Below, one piece after another: positions 1 through 5,944 of a stretch of 7,450 nucleotides of DNA. The notes beneath the pieces are model-generated. The model ran no database searches. It was not told the DNA's origin and worked only from the letters and a program-made list of their open reading frames with translations. How positions within the stretch are numbered: position 1 is the first letter of the stretch; the number at the start of each line of letters is the position of its first letter. Source of the stretch: JBJKPP01 sp046706145 (lineage in GTDB: Bacteria > Bacteroidota > Ignavibacteria > Ignavibacteriales > Ignavibacteriaceae); assembly GCA_046706145.1 (NCBI GenBank), contig JBJKPP010000175.1, positions 1 through 7,450 on the forward strand. Direction: 5' to 3'. A program made the translations under genes and the position numbers.

Positions 1-156
1 TTAATTGTGCTCTGAAATATACCTAATTTTGAATCTTTTACGTCATTTCTGAATCCTATACCTTTATCTAATCGCTTTTCATAAAAAAATAAGAAATTTA
101 AGTCTCCTAAAAAGGTTTGAAATAGAATAGAAAGGTCATAGCAAATCTTTAGATAA

Positions 157-933
157 ATGACAGAATACATTCTTATTGGAATAATTTCTTTTGCAGTTTC
201 ATTAATATCGGGTATGCTGGGGCTTGGCGGCGCTATAATGCTTATCCCTGCTTACTTATATTTGCCTCCTTTTTTCGGGCTACATGATTTGGATGTAAAA
301 AATATTTCGGGAATGACTTCTGTTCAGGTTTTTGCTGCTTCCCTTTTGGGGATGATATTTCATAAAAAGAGAAACGCTGTTAATAAATCGGTTGTAATTA
401 CAGTTGGGGTTCCGATAGTAATTAGCTCATTTTTAGGAGCTTATCTTTCTGGATGGGTTAATCCAAATCTTATATTAGGCATTTTCGCTTTTATGGCAAC
501 GATGGGTGCTGTATTAATTTTAGTTGTGCAGAAAAACGAAAAAGATAATAGTGAAAAGTTAATTGATTTCAACAAATTTACCGCTGTTATTATTGGATTG
601 GTTGTCGGATTTTTAGGAGGAATGGCCGGAGCGCCCGGAGCGTTTCTTCTATCTCCGTTATTAATGGTTGTGTTAAAAGTACCAATTCGTGTTACTATCG
701 GATCAACACTTGGAATAGTACTGTTTGCTTCTATTGCAACGAGCTTGGGAAAGATAAGTTCCGGGATTGTGCCATTTGATTTAACGTTTGACGCAATTTT
801 GAGTTCAATTCCCGGGGTGTTTATTGGCAGCAACTTAAGTCATAAATTCAGAGCTTCTACTCTGCGTTGGGGATTAGCCGTTGTAATTGCTTTGATGGGT
901 TTAGATATATGGTTCAAAATAATTTTTCAATAA
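157..933 (+). CDS. TauE/SafE-family membrane permease (putative sulfite/sulfonate or sulfur-compound exporter)
   Basis: A 258-residue, very hydrophobic protein with about seven to eight predicted membrane segments. It shows the internal duplication typical of the TauE/SafE (DUF81) family: a glycine-rich motif SGMLGLGGAIMLIP at residues 18-31 and a second copy, GFLGGMAGAPGAFLLSP, at 151-167. A charged cytoplasmic-type linker (about 126-140) separates the two halves. Length is normal for the family. The start is forced: an in-frame TAA (154-156) directly precedes the ATG. No good Shine-Dalgarno site is near it; the closest AAAGG (131-135) is too far. Members move sulfite, sulfoacetate, sulfonates or other organic anions across the inner membrane, but substrate cannot be read from sequence. 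The rhodanese gene 22 bases downstream supports a sulfur substrate (inference). Family call is firm; substrate is open. Confidence 0.9.
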   Translation: MTEYILIGIISFAVSLISGMLGLGGAIMLIPAYLYLPPFFGLHDLDVKNISGMTSVQVFAASLLGMIFHKKRNAVNKSVVITVGVPIVISSFLGAYLSGWVNPNLILGIFAFMATMGAVLILVVQKNEKDNSEKLIDFNKFTAVIIGLVVGFLGGMAGAPGAFLLSPLLMVVLKVPIRVTIGSTLGIVLFASIATSLGKISSGIVPFDLTFDAILSSIPGVFIGSNLSHKFRASTLRWGLAVVIALMGLDIWFKIIFQ

Positions 934-955
934 ATAAATTATATGGAGATAACCT

Positions 956-1333
956 ATGAGTGCTTCTCAGATAACACTTTACGTTTTAATAGCTTTAATT
1001 GTTTTTTCCTGGATAAGGAAATCTTTAAACAAAAGAAAAGTAAAGCATTATGATGCCGAAGAAATTAAAAACAATATTAAAACTTCAAGGGACATCTTGT
1101 TACTCGATGTAAGAACAAATGCAGAAAGAAAATCGAACCATATTAAAGGTTCTCTACATATACCCTTAAACCAATTGAGCAAACGGTCAGCGGAATTAAA
1201 GAAATTTAAGGATAAAGAAATTGTTTGTTATTGCAGGTCCGGGAACCGCAGCCTTAATGCTGCATTAATATTACAGAAACAAGGTTTTAATGCCGCAAAT
1301 TTAAAAGGAGGAATAGCAGCATGGAATTATTAA
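956..1333 (+). CDS. Membrane-anchored single-domain rhodanese (sulfurtransferase)
   Basis: A 125-residue protein. Residues 5-20 form one N-terminal hydrophobic helix followed by a basic stretch (RKSLNKRKVK, 21-30), which by the positive-inside rule places the rest in the cytoplasm. Residues 35-125 are a rhodanese domain with the LDVR motif (50-53), the active-site loop CRSGNRS starting at Cys93 (the persulfide-carrying cysteine) and the C-terminal LKGGIAAW motif (116-123). Rhodaneses carry sulfane sulfur as a cysteine persulfide and pass it between donors such as thiosulfate or glutathione persulfide and acceptors; the partner here is unknown. GGAG at 945-948 lies 7 bases before the ATG. It follows the TauE/SafE gene by 22 bases and overlaps the next gene by 13 bases, so the three are probably co-transcribed. 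The six-residue active-site loop is of the sulfurtransferase type, not the longer Cdc25-like loop. Confidence 0.93.
   Translation: MSASQITLYVLIALIVFSWIRKSLNKRKVKHYDAEEIKNNIKTSRDILLLDVRTNAERKSNHIKGSLHIPLNQLSKRSAELKKFKDKEIVCYCRSGNRSLNAALILQKQGFNAANLKGGIAAWNY
1306..1311 (+). promoter_or_regulatory. Shine-Dalgarno site inside the rhodanese coding region
   Basis: AGGAGG lies 9 bases before the ATG at 1321 and sits within the rhodanese gene, in the codons for the conserved Lys-Gly-Gly of its C-terminal motif. It fixes the start of the small downstream gene and implies translational coupling across the 13-base overlap. Confidence 0.75.
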
Positions 1334-1545
1334 AACCAGGAAATGTTTGGAAATGGAGTAAAAGAATCTTACCCATAGCTGTTGGCGCAGCCGGAGGTTA
1401 TCTTTATTATTATTTTGTTGGATGCATAAATGGAACATGTACAATCACAAGCAATCCATGGCTAAGTACGGCTTACGGTGCTTTAGTTGGTTTGGTATTT
1501 ACTTCTTGGAGACCTAAGAAAAAAGATAAAAGCACAGGCATTTAG
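1321..1545 (+). CDS. Small DUF6132-like membrane protein
   Basis: A 74-residue protein with two hydrophobic segments (about 16-33 and 48-62) joined by a short loop with two cysteines in the pattern FVGCINGTCTITSNPW (32-47; Cys35 and Cys40), ending in a basic tail (WRPKKKDK). This GGYLYYxFVGC...GTC.ITSNPW pattern matches my recollection of the DUF6132 family, small proteins of unknown function often found near rhodanese and sulfur or redox genes. The basic C-terminus suggests both ends are cytoplasmic and the two-cysteine loop faces the periplasm (inference). The start is supported by AGGAGG at 1306-1311. Position in the operon suggests a role in sulfur transfer or transport with the rhodanese and the permease, possibly using the cysteine pair, but no activity is known to me. 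Confidence 0.82.
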   Translation: MELLKPGNVWKWSKRILPIAVGAAGGYLYYYFVGCINGTCTITSNPWLSTAYGALVGLVFTSWRPKKKDKSTGI

Positions 1546-1617
1546 TATTTATATAAATTTTATAATACTAATATTACCAACTGAATTGGCTGAAACAAAA
1601 AAAAGTAGTTAATTAAT

Positions 1618-2328
1618 TTACCCTAACAAACGAATCATCTCTCTAACAGCTTCTGTAATACCAACAAAAACTGACCGGGCAATTATTGCATGACCAATAC
1701 TTACTTCATCTATGTCTTCAACCTCACGAAATATTTTGATATTCTGATAATTTAGTCCGTGCCCGGCATTTACACCCATTCCAAGTTTTTTTGCCTGTTT
1801 TACAGCAAGCCGGACTCTTTCCAGCTCATCAAATTGTTCCTCTTCTGATGATGCATTTGCAAAAATTCCCGTGTGAATCTCAATGAAGTCAGAATTAATT
1901 TCAGCAGCCGCATCAATTTGCTCTATTTCGGGTTCTATAAATAAGGAAACCTCAATATCAGCTTTGTGAAGTTCCTTAATCGTATCTTTTATTCTGCTAA
2001 CATTATCTATAACATTTAATCCGCCTTCTGTTGTTAACTCCTGTCTTTTTTCCGGGACTAGAGTAGCCAGTTCAGGTCCTACATCGCAGGCGATTTCAAT
2101 TATCTCGTCTACTGCGGCCATCTCTAAATCAAGCTTGGTTTTTACAAGCTCTCTAAGCAGTCTCACATCCCGTTCGTTTATGTGTCTTCTATCCTCTCGC
2201 AGATGGGTAACAATTCCGTCAACTCCGGCTTCCTCTGCAATTAGAGCAATTGCTATGGGGTCGGGCTGGAATTCGCCTCTTGCGTTTCTTAAAGTTGCAA
2301 TATGGTCTATATTTAATGAAAATCTCAT
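1618..2328 (-). CDS. pdxJ: Pyridoxine 5'-phosphate synthase PdxJ
   Basis: A full-length 236-residue protein that catalyses the last ring-closing step of DXP-dependent vitamin B6 synthesis: 1-deoxy-D-xylulose 5-phosphate plus 3-amino-2-oxopropyl phosphate gives pyridoxine 5'-phosphate, in the cytoplasm. Family signatures appear in order: NIDHIATLRNARG (6-18), HLREDRRHI (42-50), LDLEMA (66-71), LVPEKRQELTTEGGL (90-104), SLFIEP (128-133), EIHTG (150-154), NAGHGLN (187-193) and IGHAIIARSVFVG (211-223). The catalytic His42, Glu69 and His190 are all present, as are phosphate-binding glycines near the C-terminus. The ATG at 2326-2328 is preceded by GAGG (2335-2338, minus strand) with 6 bases between. 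The gene stands alone, convergent with the sulfur cluster (72-base gap) and divergent from groES. Known B6 genes such as pdxA are not adjacent. I found no convincing terminator after it. Confidence 0.98.
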   Translation of the reverse strand: MRFSLNIDHIATLRNARGEFQPDPIAIALIAEEAGVDGIVTHLREDRRHINERDVRLLRELVKTKLDLEMAAVDEIIEIACDVGPELATLVPEKRQELTTEGGLNVIDNVSRIKDTIKELHKADIEVSLFIEPEIEQIDAAAEINSDFIEIHTGIFANASSEEEQFDELERVRLAVKQAKKLGMGVNAGHGLNYQNIKIFREVEDIDEVSIGHAIIARSVFVGITEAVREMIRLLG

Positions 2329-2505
2329 ATCAAACCTCGAGAAAATTTAATTAATAATAGCTCAAGAAAGAACTTGGCAACTCCGAAAATCCGTTGCCTA
2401 TATCTAAAATGAGCTAATGTTGTAATTTAATATAAAAATGAATAATCGCATAGTGGGTAATTGAAAATCGACTGGTTCAATTTTGCTTTATTAAAAAAAA
2501 CTACC

Positions 2506-2550
2506 TAATCCCCCGCCTGGCGAACGGCAGGTCTCCCTTAAAAGAGATTA
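2506..2550. repeat. Imperfect palindromic element, probable dispersed-repeat remnant
   Basis: TAATC (2506-2510) and GATTA (2546-2550) bracket a GC-rich quasi-palindrome, CCTG (2516-2519) with CAGG (2528-2531) closed by CG/CG around an AA loop, and a second weak arm TCTC (2532-2535) with GAGA (2544-2547). Its GC content stands out from the AT-rich surroundings. The look is that of a REP-like or MITE-like intergenic repeat, but only one copy is visible here, so repeat status is an inference. Confidence 0.4.
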
Positions 2551-2565
2551 TGTGAGAAACTCAAA

Positions 2566-2645
2566 ATGTCATTCCAGATTAGGTCCGGAATCTCTTAATC
2601 GATTCAAATTCGCTATTATGAGATGCTGAAATGAATTCAGCATTC
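2566..2645. repeat. Stem-loop element resembling a common dispersed intergenic repeat
   Basis: The left part has ATTCC (2571-2575) pairing with GGAAT (2587-2591), or alternatively AGATT (2576-2580) with AATCT (2589-2593). The right part is a clean 8-bp stem, ATGCTGAA (2623-2630) with TTCAGCAT (2636-2643), around a 5-base loop. The overall form, TGTCATTCC at the left and a GAGATGCTGAA...TTCAGCAT hairpin at the right, resembles intergenic repeats I recall from Bacteroidota/Chlorobi-type genomes; the right end looks decayed. Only one copy lies in the window. Confidence 0.4.
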
Positions 2646-2751
2646 TAGTTTTCATAAGGTTTCAAAAAGAGAGAGACTCATTTTAAAGAAAGCGTAATAT
2701 AAAATATTCCAACAGACAGAAAAATAATAATAAGTCAAGAAATTTTATAAG

Positions 2752-2862
2752 CCCTTCCCCTCGTAAGGGAAGGGTTGGGAAGAGTTCTTATATAATAAAA
2801 TGATGCTAAAATGTGTTGTTTTTGCCTTTAGTTTTTATACATAAACCCATTTCACCCTTCCC
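2752..2862. repeat. CCCTTCCC inverted/direct repeat cluster
   Basis: CCCTTCCC (2752-2759) pairs with GGGAAGGG (2767-2774) across a 7-base loop. The 9-base GGGAAGGGT (2767-2775) is also an exact complement of ACCCTTCCC (2854-2862), so the right arm could pair with either side, and CCCTTCCC occurs twice as a direct repeat. It forms an element of about 110 bases with repeat-like ends and an AT-rich centre. No reading frame of note lies inside. Probably a non-coding repeat or MITE remnant; function unknown. Confidence 0.45.
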
Positions 2863-2910
2863 AAAATTCTTGCCCAAATCACATCATAATACTATCATAA
2901 TCACGGAATC

Positions 2911-2939
2911 TTGACAAAATTTTCCAATTCATTTATATT
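2911..2939 (+). promoter_or_regulatory. groESL promoter (-35/-10, housekeeping sigma type)
   Basis: TTGACA (2911-2916), a perfect -35 hexamer, is followed after exactly 17 bases by TATATT (2934-2939), five of six matches to the -10 consensus. Transcription would start near 2946-2947, inside the CIRCE element, whose first two bases overlap the -10 box. This geometry fits direct repression by HrcA. Confidence 0.85.
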
Positions 2940-2964
2940 AGCACTCACTAAATGAGAGTGCTAA
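2938..2964 (+). promoter_or_regulatory. CIRCE operator (HrcA-binding site)
   Basis: TTAGCACTC (2938-2946), a 9-base spacer and GAGTGCTAA (2956-2964) match the CIRCE consensus at every position. HrcA bound here represses groESL and is released under heat or protein-folding stress (established for CIRCE/HrcA systems). The site overlaps the -10 box and the predicted transcription start. The hrcA gene itself is not in the window. Confidence 0.97.
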
Positions 2965-3010
2965 TACCAATTAACCTAAAAACTATAAATCATAATCGGA
3001 GGTAACAAAA

Positions 3011-3310
3011 ATGGCAAAGCTTAATCTTAAACCTTTAGCTGACAGAGTCATAGTAAAGCCAATGGAACCCGAAGAGACAACAAAGGGAGGAATTATTCTT
3101 CCTGATACCGCTAAGGAAAAACCTATTGAAGGAACAATCGTAGCGGTTGGACCGGGCAAAGTTTCTGACGACGGCAAAGTCGTTAAATTGGAAGTTAAAG
3201 AAGGCGACAAGGTTCTTTACGGAAAGTACAGTGGAACGGAAGTAACTGTCGAAGGTGAAGATTATTTAATCATGCGTGAGAGCGATATTTTCGCTATCGT
3301 TAGCAAATAG
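3011..3310 (+). CDS. groES: Co-chaperonin GroES (Hsp10)
   Basis: A 99-residue protein, normal length for GroES, which forms the seven-subunit lid of the GroEL folding chamber in the cytoplasm. Hallmarks: KPLADRVIVKP near the N-terminus (7-17); the mobile loop that docks on GroEL (about 18-36), with the hydrophobic contact GGIIL at 26-30 and LPDTAKEKP after it; VAVGPG (45-50); GDKVLYGKYSGTEV (65-78); and the C-terminal YLIMRESDIFAIV (85-97). GGAGG at 2998-3002 lies 8 bases before the ATG. It is first in the CIRCE-controlled operon, 73 bases ahead of groEL. Nothing is unusual in the protein. Confidence 0.99.
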   Translation: MAKLNLKPLADRVIVKPMEPEETTKGGIILPDTAKEKPIEGTIVAVGPGKVSDDGKVVKLEVKEGDKVLYGKYSGTEVTVEGEDYLIMRESDIFAIVSK

Positions 3311-3383
3311 TTGATGCAGGCATGTCAGAATTGACCACTAGGTGGAATGAAATTTTATTAAAAACAAAAACTGGAGGAAAAAA

Positions 3384-5024
3384 ATGGCTTCGAAATTAAT
3401 TGAATTTGATGCAGAGGCTAGAGGCAAATTAAAAAAAGGAGTTGACAAACTAGCAAATGCCGTTAAAGTCACTCTCGGTCCTAAAGGCCGTAATGTAGTT
3501 CTTGAAAAGAAGTTTGGTGCACCTACCGTTACAAAAGACGGCGTTAGTGTTGCTAAAGAAATCGACTTAGAAGATCCCACAGAAAATATGGGTGCCCAGA
3601 TGGTTCGCGAAGTTGCATCCAAAACCAGCGATAATGCTGGTGATGGAACAACCACAGCTACTGTTTTAGCTCAGGCAATTTTTAGAGAAGGATTAAAGAA
3701 TGTAACAGCCGGCGCAAACCCAATGGATTTGAAAAGAGGTATAGACCTGGCTGTTTCTAAAGTTATCGAGTATTTAAAATCCGTTAGTAGAGACGTTGAA
3801 GGAAAAAATGAAATTGCTCAGGTTGGCTCTATATCAGCAAATAATGATAAATCAATCGGCAATTTGATTTCTGATGCTATGGATAAAGTTGGCAAAGATG
3901 GTGTAATTACAGTTGAAGAAGCTAAAGGAACCGAGACTTCTCTTGAGGTTGTTGAAGGTATGCAGTTCGACCGCGGTTATCTCTCCCCTTATTTTGTAAC
4001 CAACACTGAAAGTATGGAAGCCGACCTTGAAGAACCATACATTCTTATTCACGACAAAAAAATATCTGCTATGAAAGATCTTCTTCCTGTTTTAGAAAAA
4101 GTAGCTCAGCAGGGTAAAGGATTGCTTATAATCGCAGAAGACCTCGAAGGCGAAGCATTAGCTACATTGGTAGTTAACAAAATTCGTGGTACTTTGAAAG
4201 TAGCTGCAGTTAAAGCTCCTGGCTTTGGCGATAGAAGAAAAGCAATGCTGGAAGACATCGCTGTACTAACTAACGGTACTGTAATTTCAGAAGAACGCGG
4301 ATTCAAATTGGAAAATGCTACCCTGTCTTACTTAGGTTCAGCAAAAAAAGTTGTTATTGATAAAGACAATACAACTATAGTTGAAGGTTCCGGAAAACAA
4401 GATGACATCAAGAAAAGAATTAATGAGATCAAGGCTCAGATTGACAAGACAACATCCGATTATGATAAAGAAAAACTTCAGGAAAGATTAGCAAAACTTT
4501 CCGGTGGAGTTGCTGTTCTTAAAATCGGTGCATCTACAGAAATTGAAATGAAAGAAAAGAAAGCTCGTGTTGAAGATGCTTTGCATGCTACCCGCGCAGC
4601 GGTTGAAGAAGGAATCGTTGCTGGTGGTGGGGTTGCTTTTGTAAGATCAACCAGCGTACTTGAAAAACTTGAAGGCGAGAATACAGACCAGACAACAGGC
4701 GTAAAGATTATCGAAAAGGCCCTTGAAGAACCTTTAAGACAAATCGTTTACAATGCTGGTTTAGAAGGGTCGGTTGTTCTTCAGAAAGTTAAAGAAGGTA
4801 AGGATGATTTCGGATTTAACGCTGCAACCGAAACTTACGAGAACCTAATTAAATCCGGCGTTATCGACCCAACAAAAGTAAGCAGAACAGCACTAGAAAA
4901 CGCTGCTTCTGTAGCTTCACTACTTCTTACAACTGAGGCCGTGGTGTTTGAGAAGAAAGAAAAAGAACCTGCTGCGCCTCCAATGCCAGGCGGCGGCATG
5001 GGTGATATGGGCGGAATGTATTAA
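3384..5024 (+). CDS. groEL: Chaperonin GroEL (Hsp60)
   Basis: A full-length 546-residue group I chaperonin that folds proteins in an ATP-driven double ring of seven subunits each. The N-terminal equatorial part has the ATP-binding VTLGPKGRNVVL (29-40) and DGTTT (87-91, with the metal-binding Asp87). The apical domain includes GYLSPYFVTN (198-207) and KAPGFGDRRKAML (277-289). The equatorial C-terminal part carries EDALHATRAAVEEGIVAGGG (397-416), with the catalytic Asp398 at the same number as in E. coli. The tail is rich in Gly and Met (PMPGGGMGDMGGMY), as in chaperonins that act in the folding cavity. GGAGG (3373-3377) is 6 bases before the ATG. Co-transcribed with groES from the CIRCE promoter. 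The 73-base spacer holds a short CCAC/GTGG hairpin (3335-3345). A strong terminator follows 25 bases after the stop. Confidence 0.99.
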   Translation: MASKLIEFDAEARGKLKKGVDKLANAVKVTLGPKGRNVVLEKKFGAPTVTKDGVSVAKEIDLEDPTENMGAQMVREVASKTSDNAGDGTTTATVLAQAIFREGLKNVTAGANPMDLKRGIDLAVSKVIEYLKSVSRDVEGKNEIAQVGSISANNDKSIGNLISDAMDKVGKDGVITVEEAKGTETSLEVVEGMQFDRGYLSPYFVTNTESMEADLEEPYILIHDKKISAMKDLLPVLEKVAQQGKGLLIIAEDLEGEALATLVVNKIRGTLKVAAVKAPGFGDRRKAMLEDIAVLTNGTVISEERGFKLENATLSYLGSAKKVVIDKDNTTIVEGSGKQDDIKKRINEIKAQIDKTTSDYDKEKLQERLAKLSGGVAVLKIGASTEIEMKEKKARVEDALHATRAAVEEGIVAGGGVAFVRSTSVLEKLEGENTDQTTGVKIIEKALEEPLRQIVYNAGLEGSVVLQKVKEGKDDFGFNAATETYENLIKSGVIDPTKVSRTALENAASVASLLLTTEAVVFEKKEKEPAAPPMPGGGMGDMGGMY

Positions 5025-5049
5025 TAATATCTTCCTTATTCAAAATAAG

Positions 5050-5081
5050 AGGCGGGCCAAAATTTTGGTTCCGCCTTTTTT
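5050..5081 (+). terminator. Intrinsic terminator of groESL
   Basis: AGGCGG (5050-5055) pairs with CCGCCT (5071-5076), with an inner self-complementary CCAAAA/TTTTGG (5057-5068) stacking on it, followed by a T run (5076-5081). It sits 25 bases past the groEL stop. A second small hairpin, CTTATT-CAA-AATAAG (5035-5049), directly precedes it. Read from the other strand the same stem is followed by only a weak T-rich stretch, so it may also partly stop the convergent kinase operon. Confidence 0.9.
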
Positions 5082-5101
5082 ATTTCCATAATAAATATAC
5101 C

Positions 5102-5932
5102 TTAAAACCGGAACCTATAATTAAGATTTAATCCAGTTCTTTCATTATACTGAAGCGACGGAAGTCCAGGGCTGTAAGTTGAAGGTTGTTTCCTGGTTGT
5201 ATTGAAAAGTAAATCGAATTGAGTGTAGGCCCAAATTAGAGCCAGTGCAATAATCGAGATATTTCGCTTGAGGTAAGCCTGGTTATAATCGTTGTATTTT
5301 GCCAACACTTTTGTAAGGTCAGTTTCTAAATAATAATCTCTCCATTTTTTATTAGTTTCAGCAATAAAATAAACTGTAGATGCTATTGCTAGAACTGTTA
5401 AAGAAGAAAACAGAAGTCCCTTATCTCTATATCCCAAAGAAAAATGTCCCCATCCCGGAAATACTATTGATTTTGCAATAGCCCATTTGAAATCATTCTC
5501 TGCTTTATTATCAACATAATACTTAGTGATATAAACAGTATCAGTATGAGCAAGGGTTTGAGTTTTTTCCTCAACCATTTTAAGATAATCACTTTTAACG
5601 TTATTAAAGAACGTAATTATCTTCGGGGAAGTGCTGCTGGAATCCAGCTGATAAGCAGGATCCATTTTCAGAATATTAACAAATGTAACTTTAGCGGAGT
5701 CATCTTCGTTAATTGAAAATTCGGCAAGGGCTTTCATCCTATAAACTTCTTTTACATCATAAGATTTTAAATTGCTCTTATTGCTGAGTAGCCTATTGGC
5801 TTCATTAATTGCATTGGAATATTTGAAAGAATTAAAAAATTGAATTAATGTTCCTAAGGAATCTTTCTGTTGAGATAAACCCGTGTTAAGGCATAATATT
5901 ACTGCGAGAACAACAAAACAATATTTGCTCAT
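5102..5932 (-). CDS. Exported/membrane protein with TPR-like N-terminus and DUF5683-like C-terminal part
   Basis: 276 residues from the ATG at 5930-5932; a GTG directly upstream (5933-5935) would add one residue. I prefer the ATG, which has GAGAG (5938-5942) 5 bases upstream. Residues 1-21 look like a Sec signal peptide without a lipobox. Residues 22-124 are helical and TPR-like, with the pattern ILKMDPAYQLDSSSTSPKIITFF, split here as ILKMDPAYQLD (87-97) and SPKIITFF (102-109). FPGWGHFSLGYRDKG (158-172) resembles the PGWGQ-type motif of DUF5683-like proteins; it leads into a membrane helix (about 171-191), then a polar loop and a second helix (about 224-243). The C-terminus ends in aromatic YRFRF. 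Function is unknown. It lies 12 bases after the kinase stop, so the two are surely co-transcribed. Placement of the N-terminal domain outside the cytoplasm is inferred. The DUF5683 label is from memory and moderate in certainty. Confidence 0.8.
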   Translation of the reverse strand: MSKYCFVVLAVILCLNTGLSQQKDSLGTLIQFFNSFKYSNAINEANRLLSNKSNLKSYDVKEVYRMKALAEFSINEDDSAKVTFVNILKMDPAYQLDSSSTSPKIITFFNNVKSDYLKMVEEKTQTLAHTDTVYITKYYVDNKAENDFKWAIAKSIVFPGWGHFSLGYRDKGLLFSSLTVLAIASTVYFIAETNKKWRDYYLETDLTKVLAKYNDYNQAYLKRNISIIALALIWAYTQFDLLFNTTRKQPSTYSPGLPSLQYNERTGLNLNYRFRF

Positions 5933-5944
5933 CACTGCTCTCTT

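Larger units (their letters stand above)
2329..2910. other. Long divergent intergenic region, no gene found
   Basis: Between pdxJ (leftward) and the groES promoter (rightward) no reading frame of useful length with a start and ribosome-binding site is visible on either strand, and nothing resembles a tRNA. The stretch holds the pdxJ leader with a 6-bp inverted repeat (GGCAAC 2376-2381, GTTGCC 2393-2398), then three separate imperfect stem-loop regions listed as repeats. The remainder is AT-rich filler. Confidence 0.7.

Noticed and set aside
441..833. Minus-strand open frame of 130 codons inside the permease gene
   Set aside because: It is antisense to a clear TauE/SafE coding region, has low-complexity composition and no recognisable domain.
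1543..1570. Inverted repeat TAGTATT...AATACTA beginning at the stop codon of the small membrane protein, considered as a terminator
   Set aside because: The stem is only 7 bp and has one GC pair, and no T run follows on the plus strand. It is too weak to call.
1577..1604. CCAA/TTGG hairpin near an A8 run, considered as the pdxJ terminator
   Set aside because: On the minus strand the T run comes before the hairpin, the wrong order for an intrinsic terminator, and the stem is only 4 bp.
2460..2481. ATTGAA/TTCAAT inverted repeat in the intergenic region
   Set aside because: Six AT-rich base pairs in AT-rich DNA are expected by chance, and there is no supporting context.
3335..3345. CCAC-TAG-GTGG hairpin between groES and groEL, considered as a terminator or processing site
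   Set aside because: A 4-bp stem is common by chance, and groEL must be transcribed through it. At most it could affect mRNA processing.
3338..3655. Minus-strand open frame opposite the start of groEL, and similar ones opposite groES and within groEL
   Set aside because: These are shadows of highly conserved chaperonin genes and show no domain of their own.
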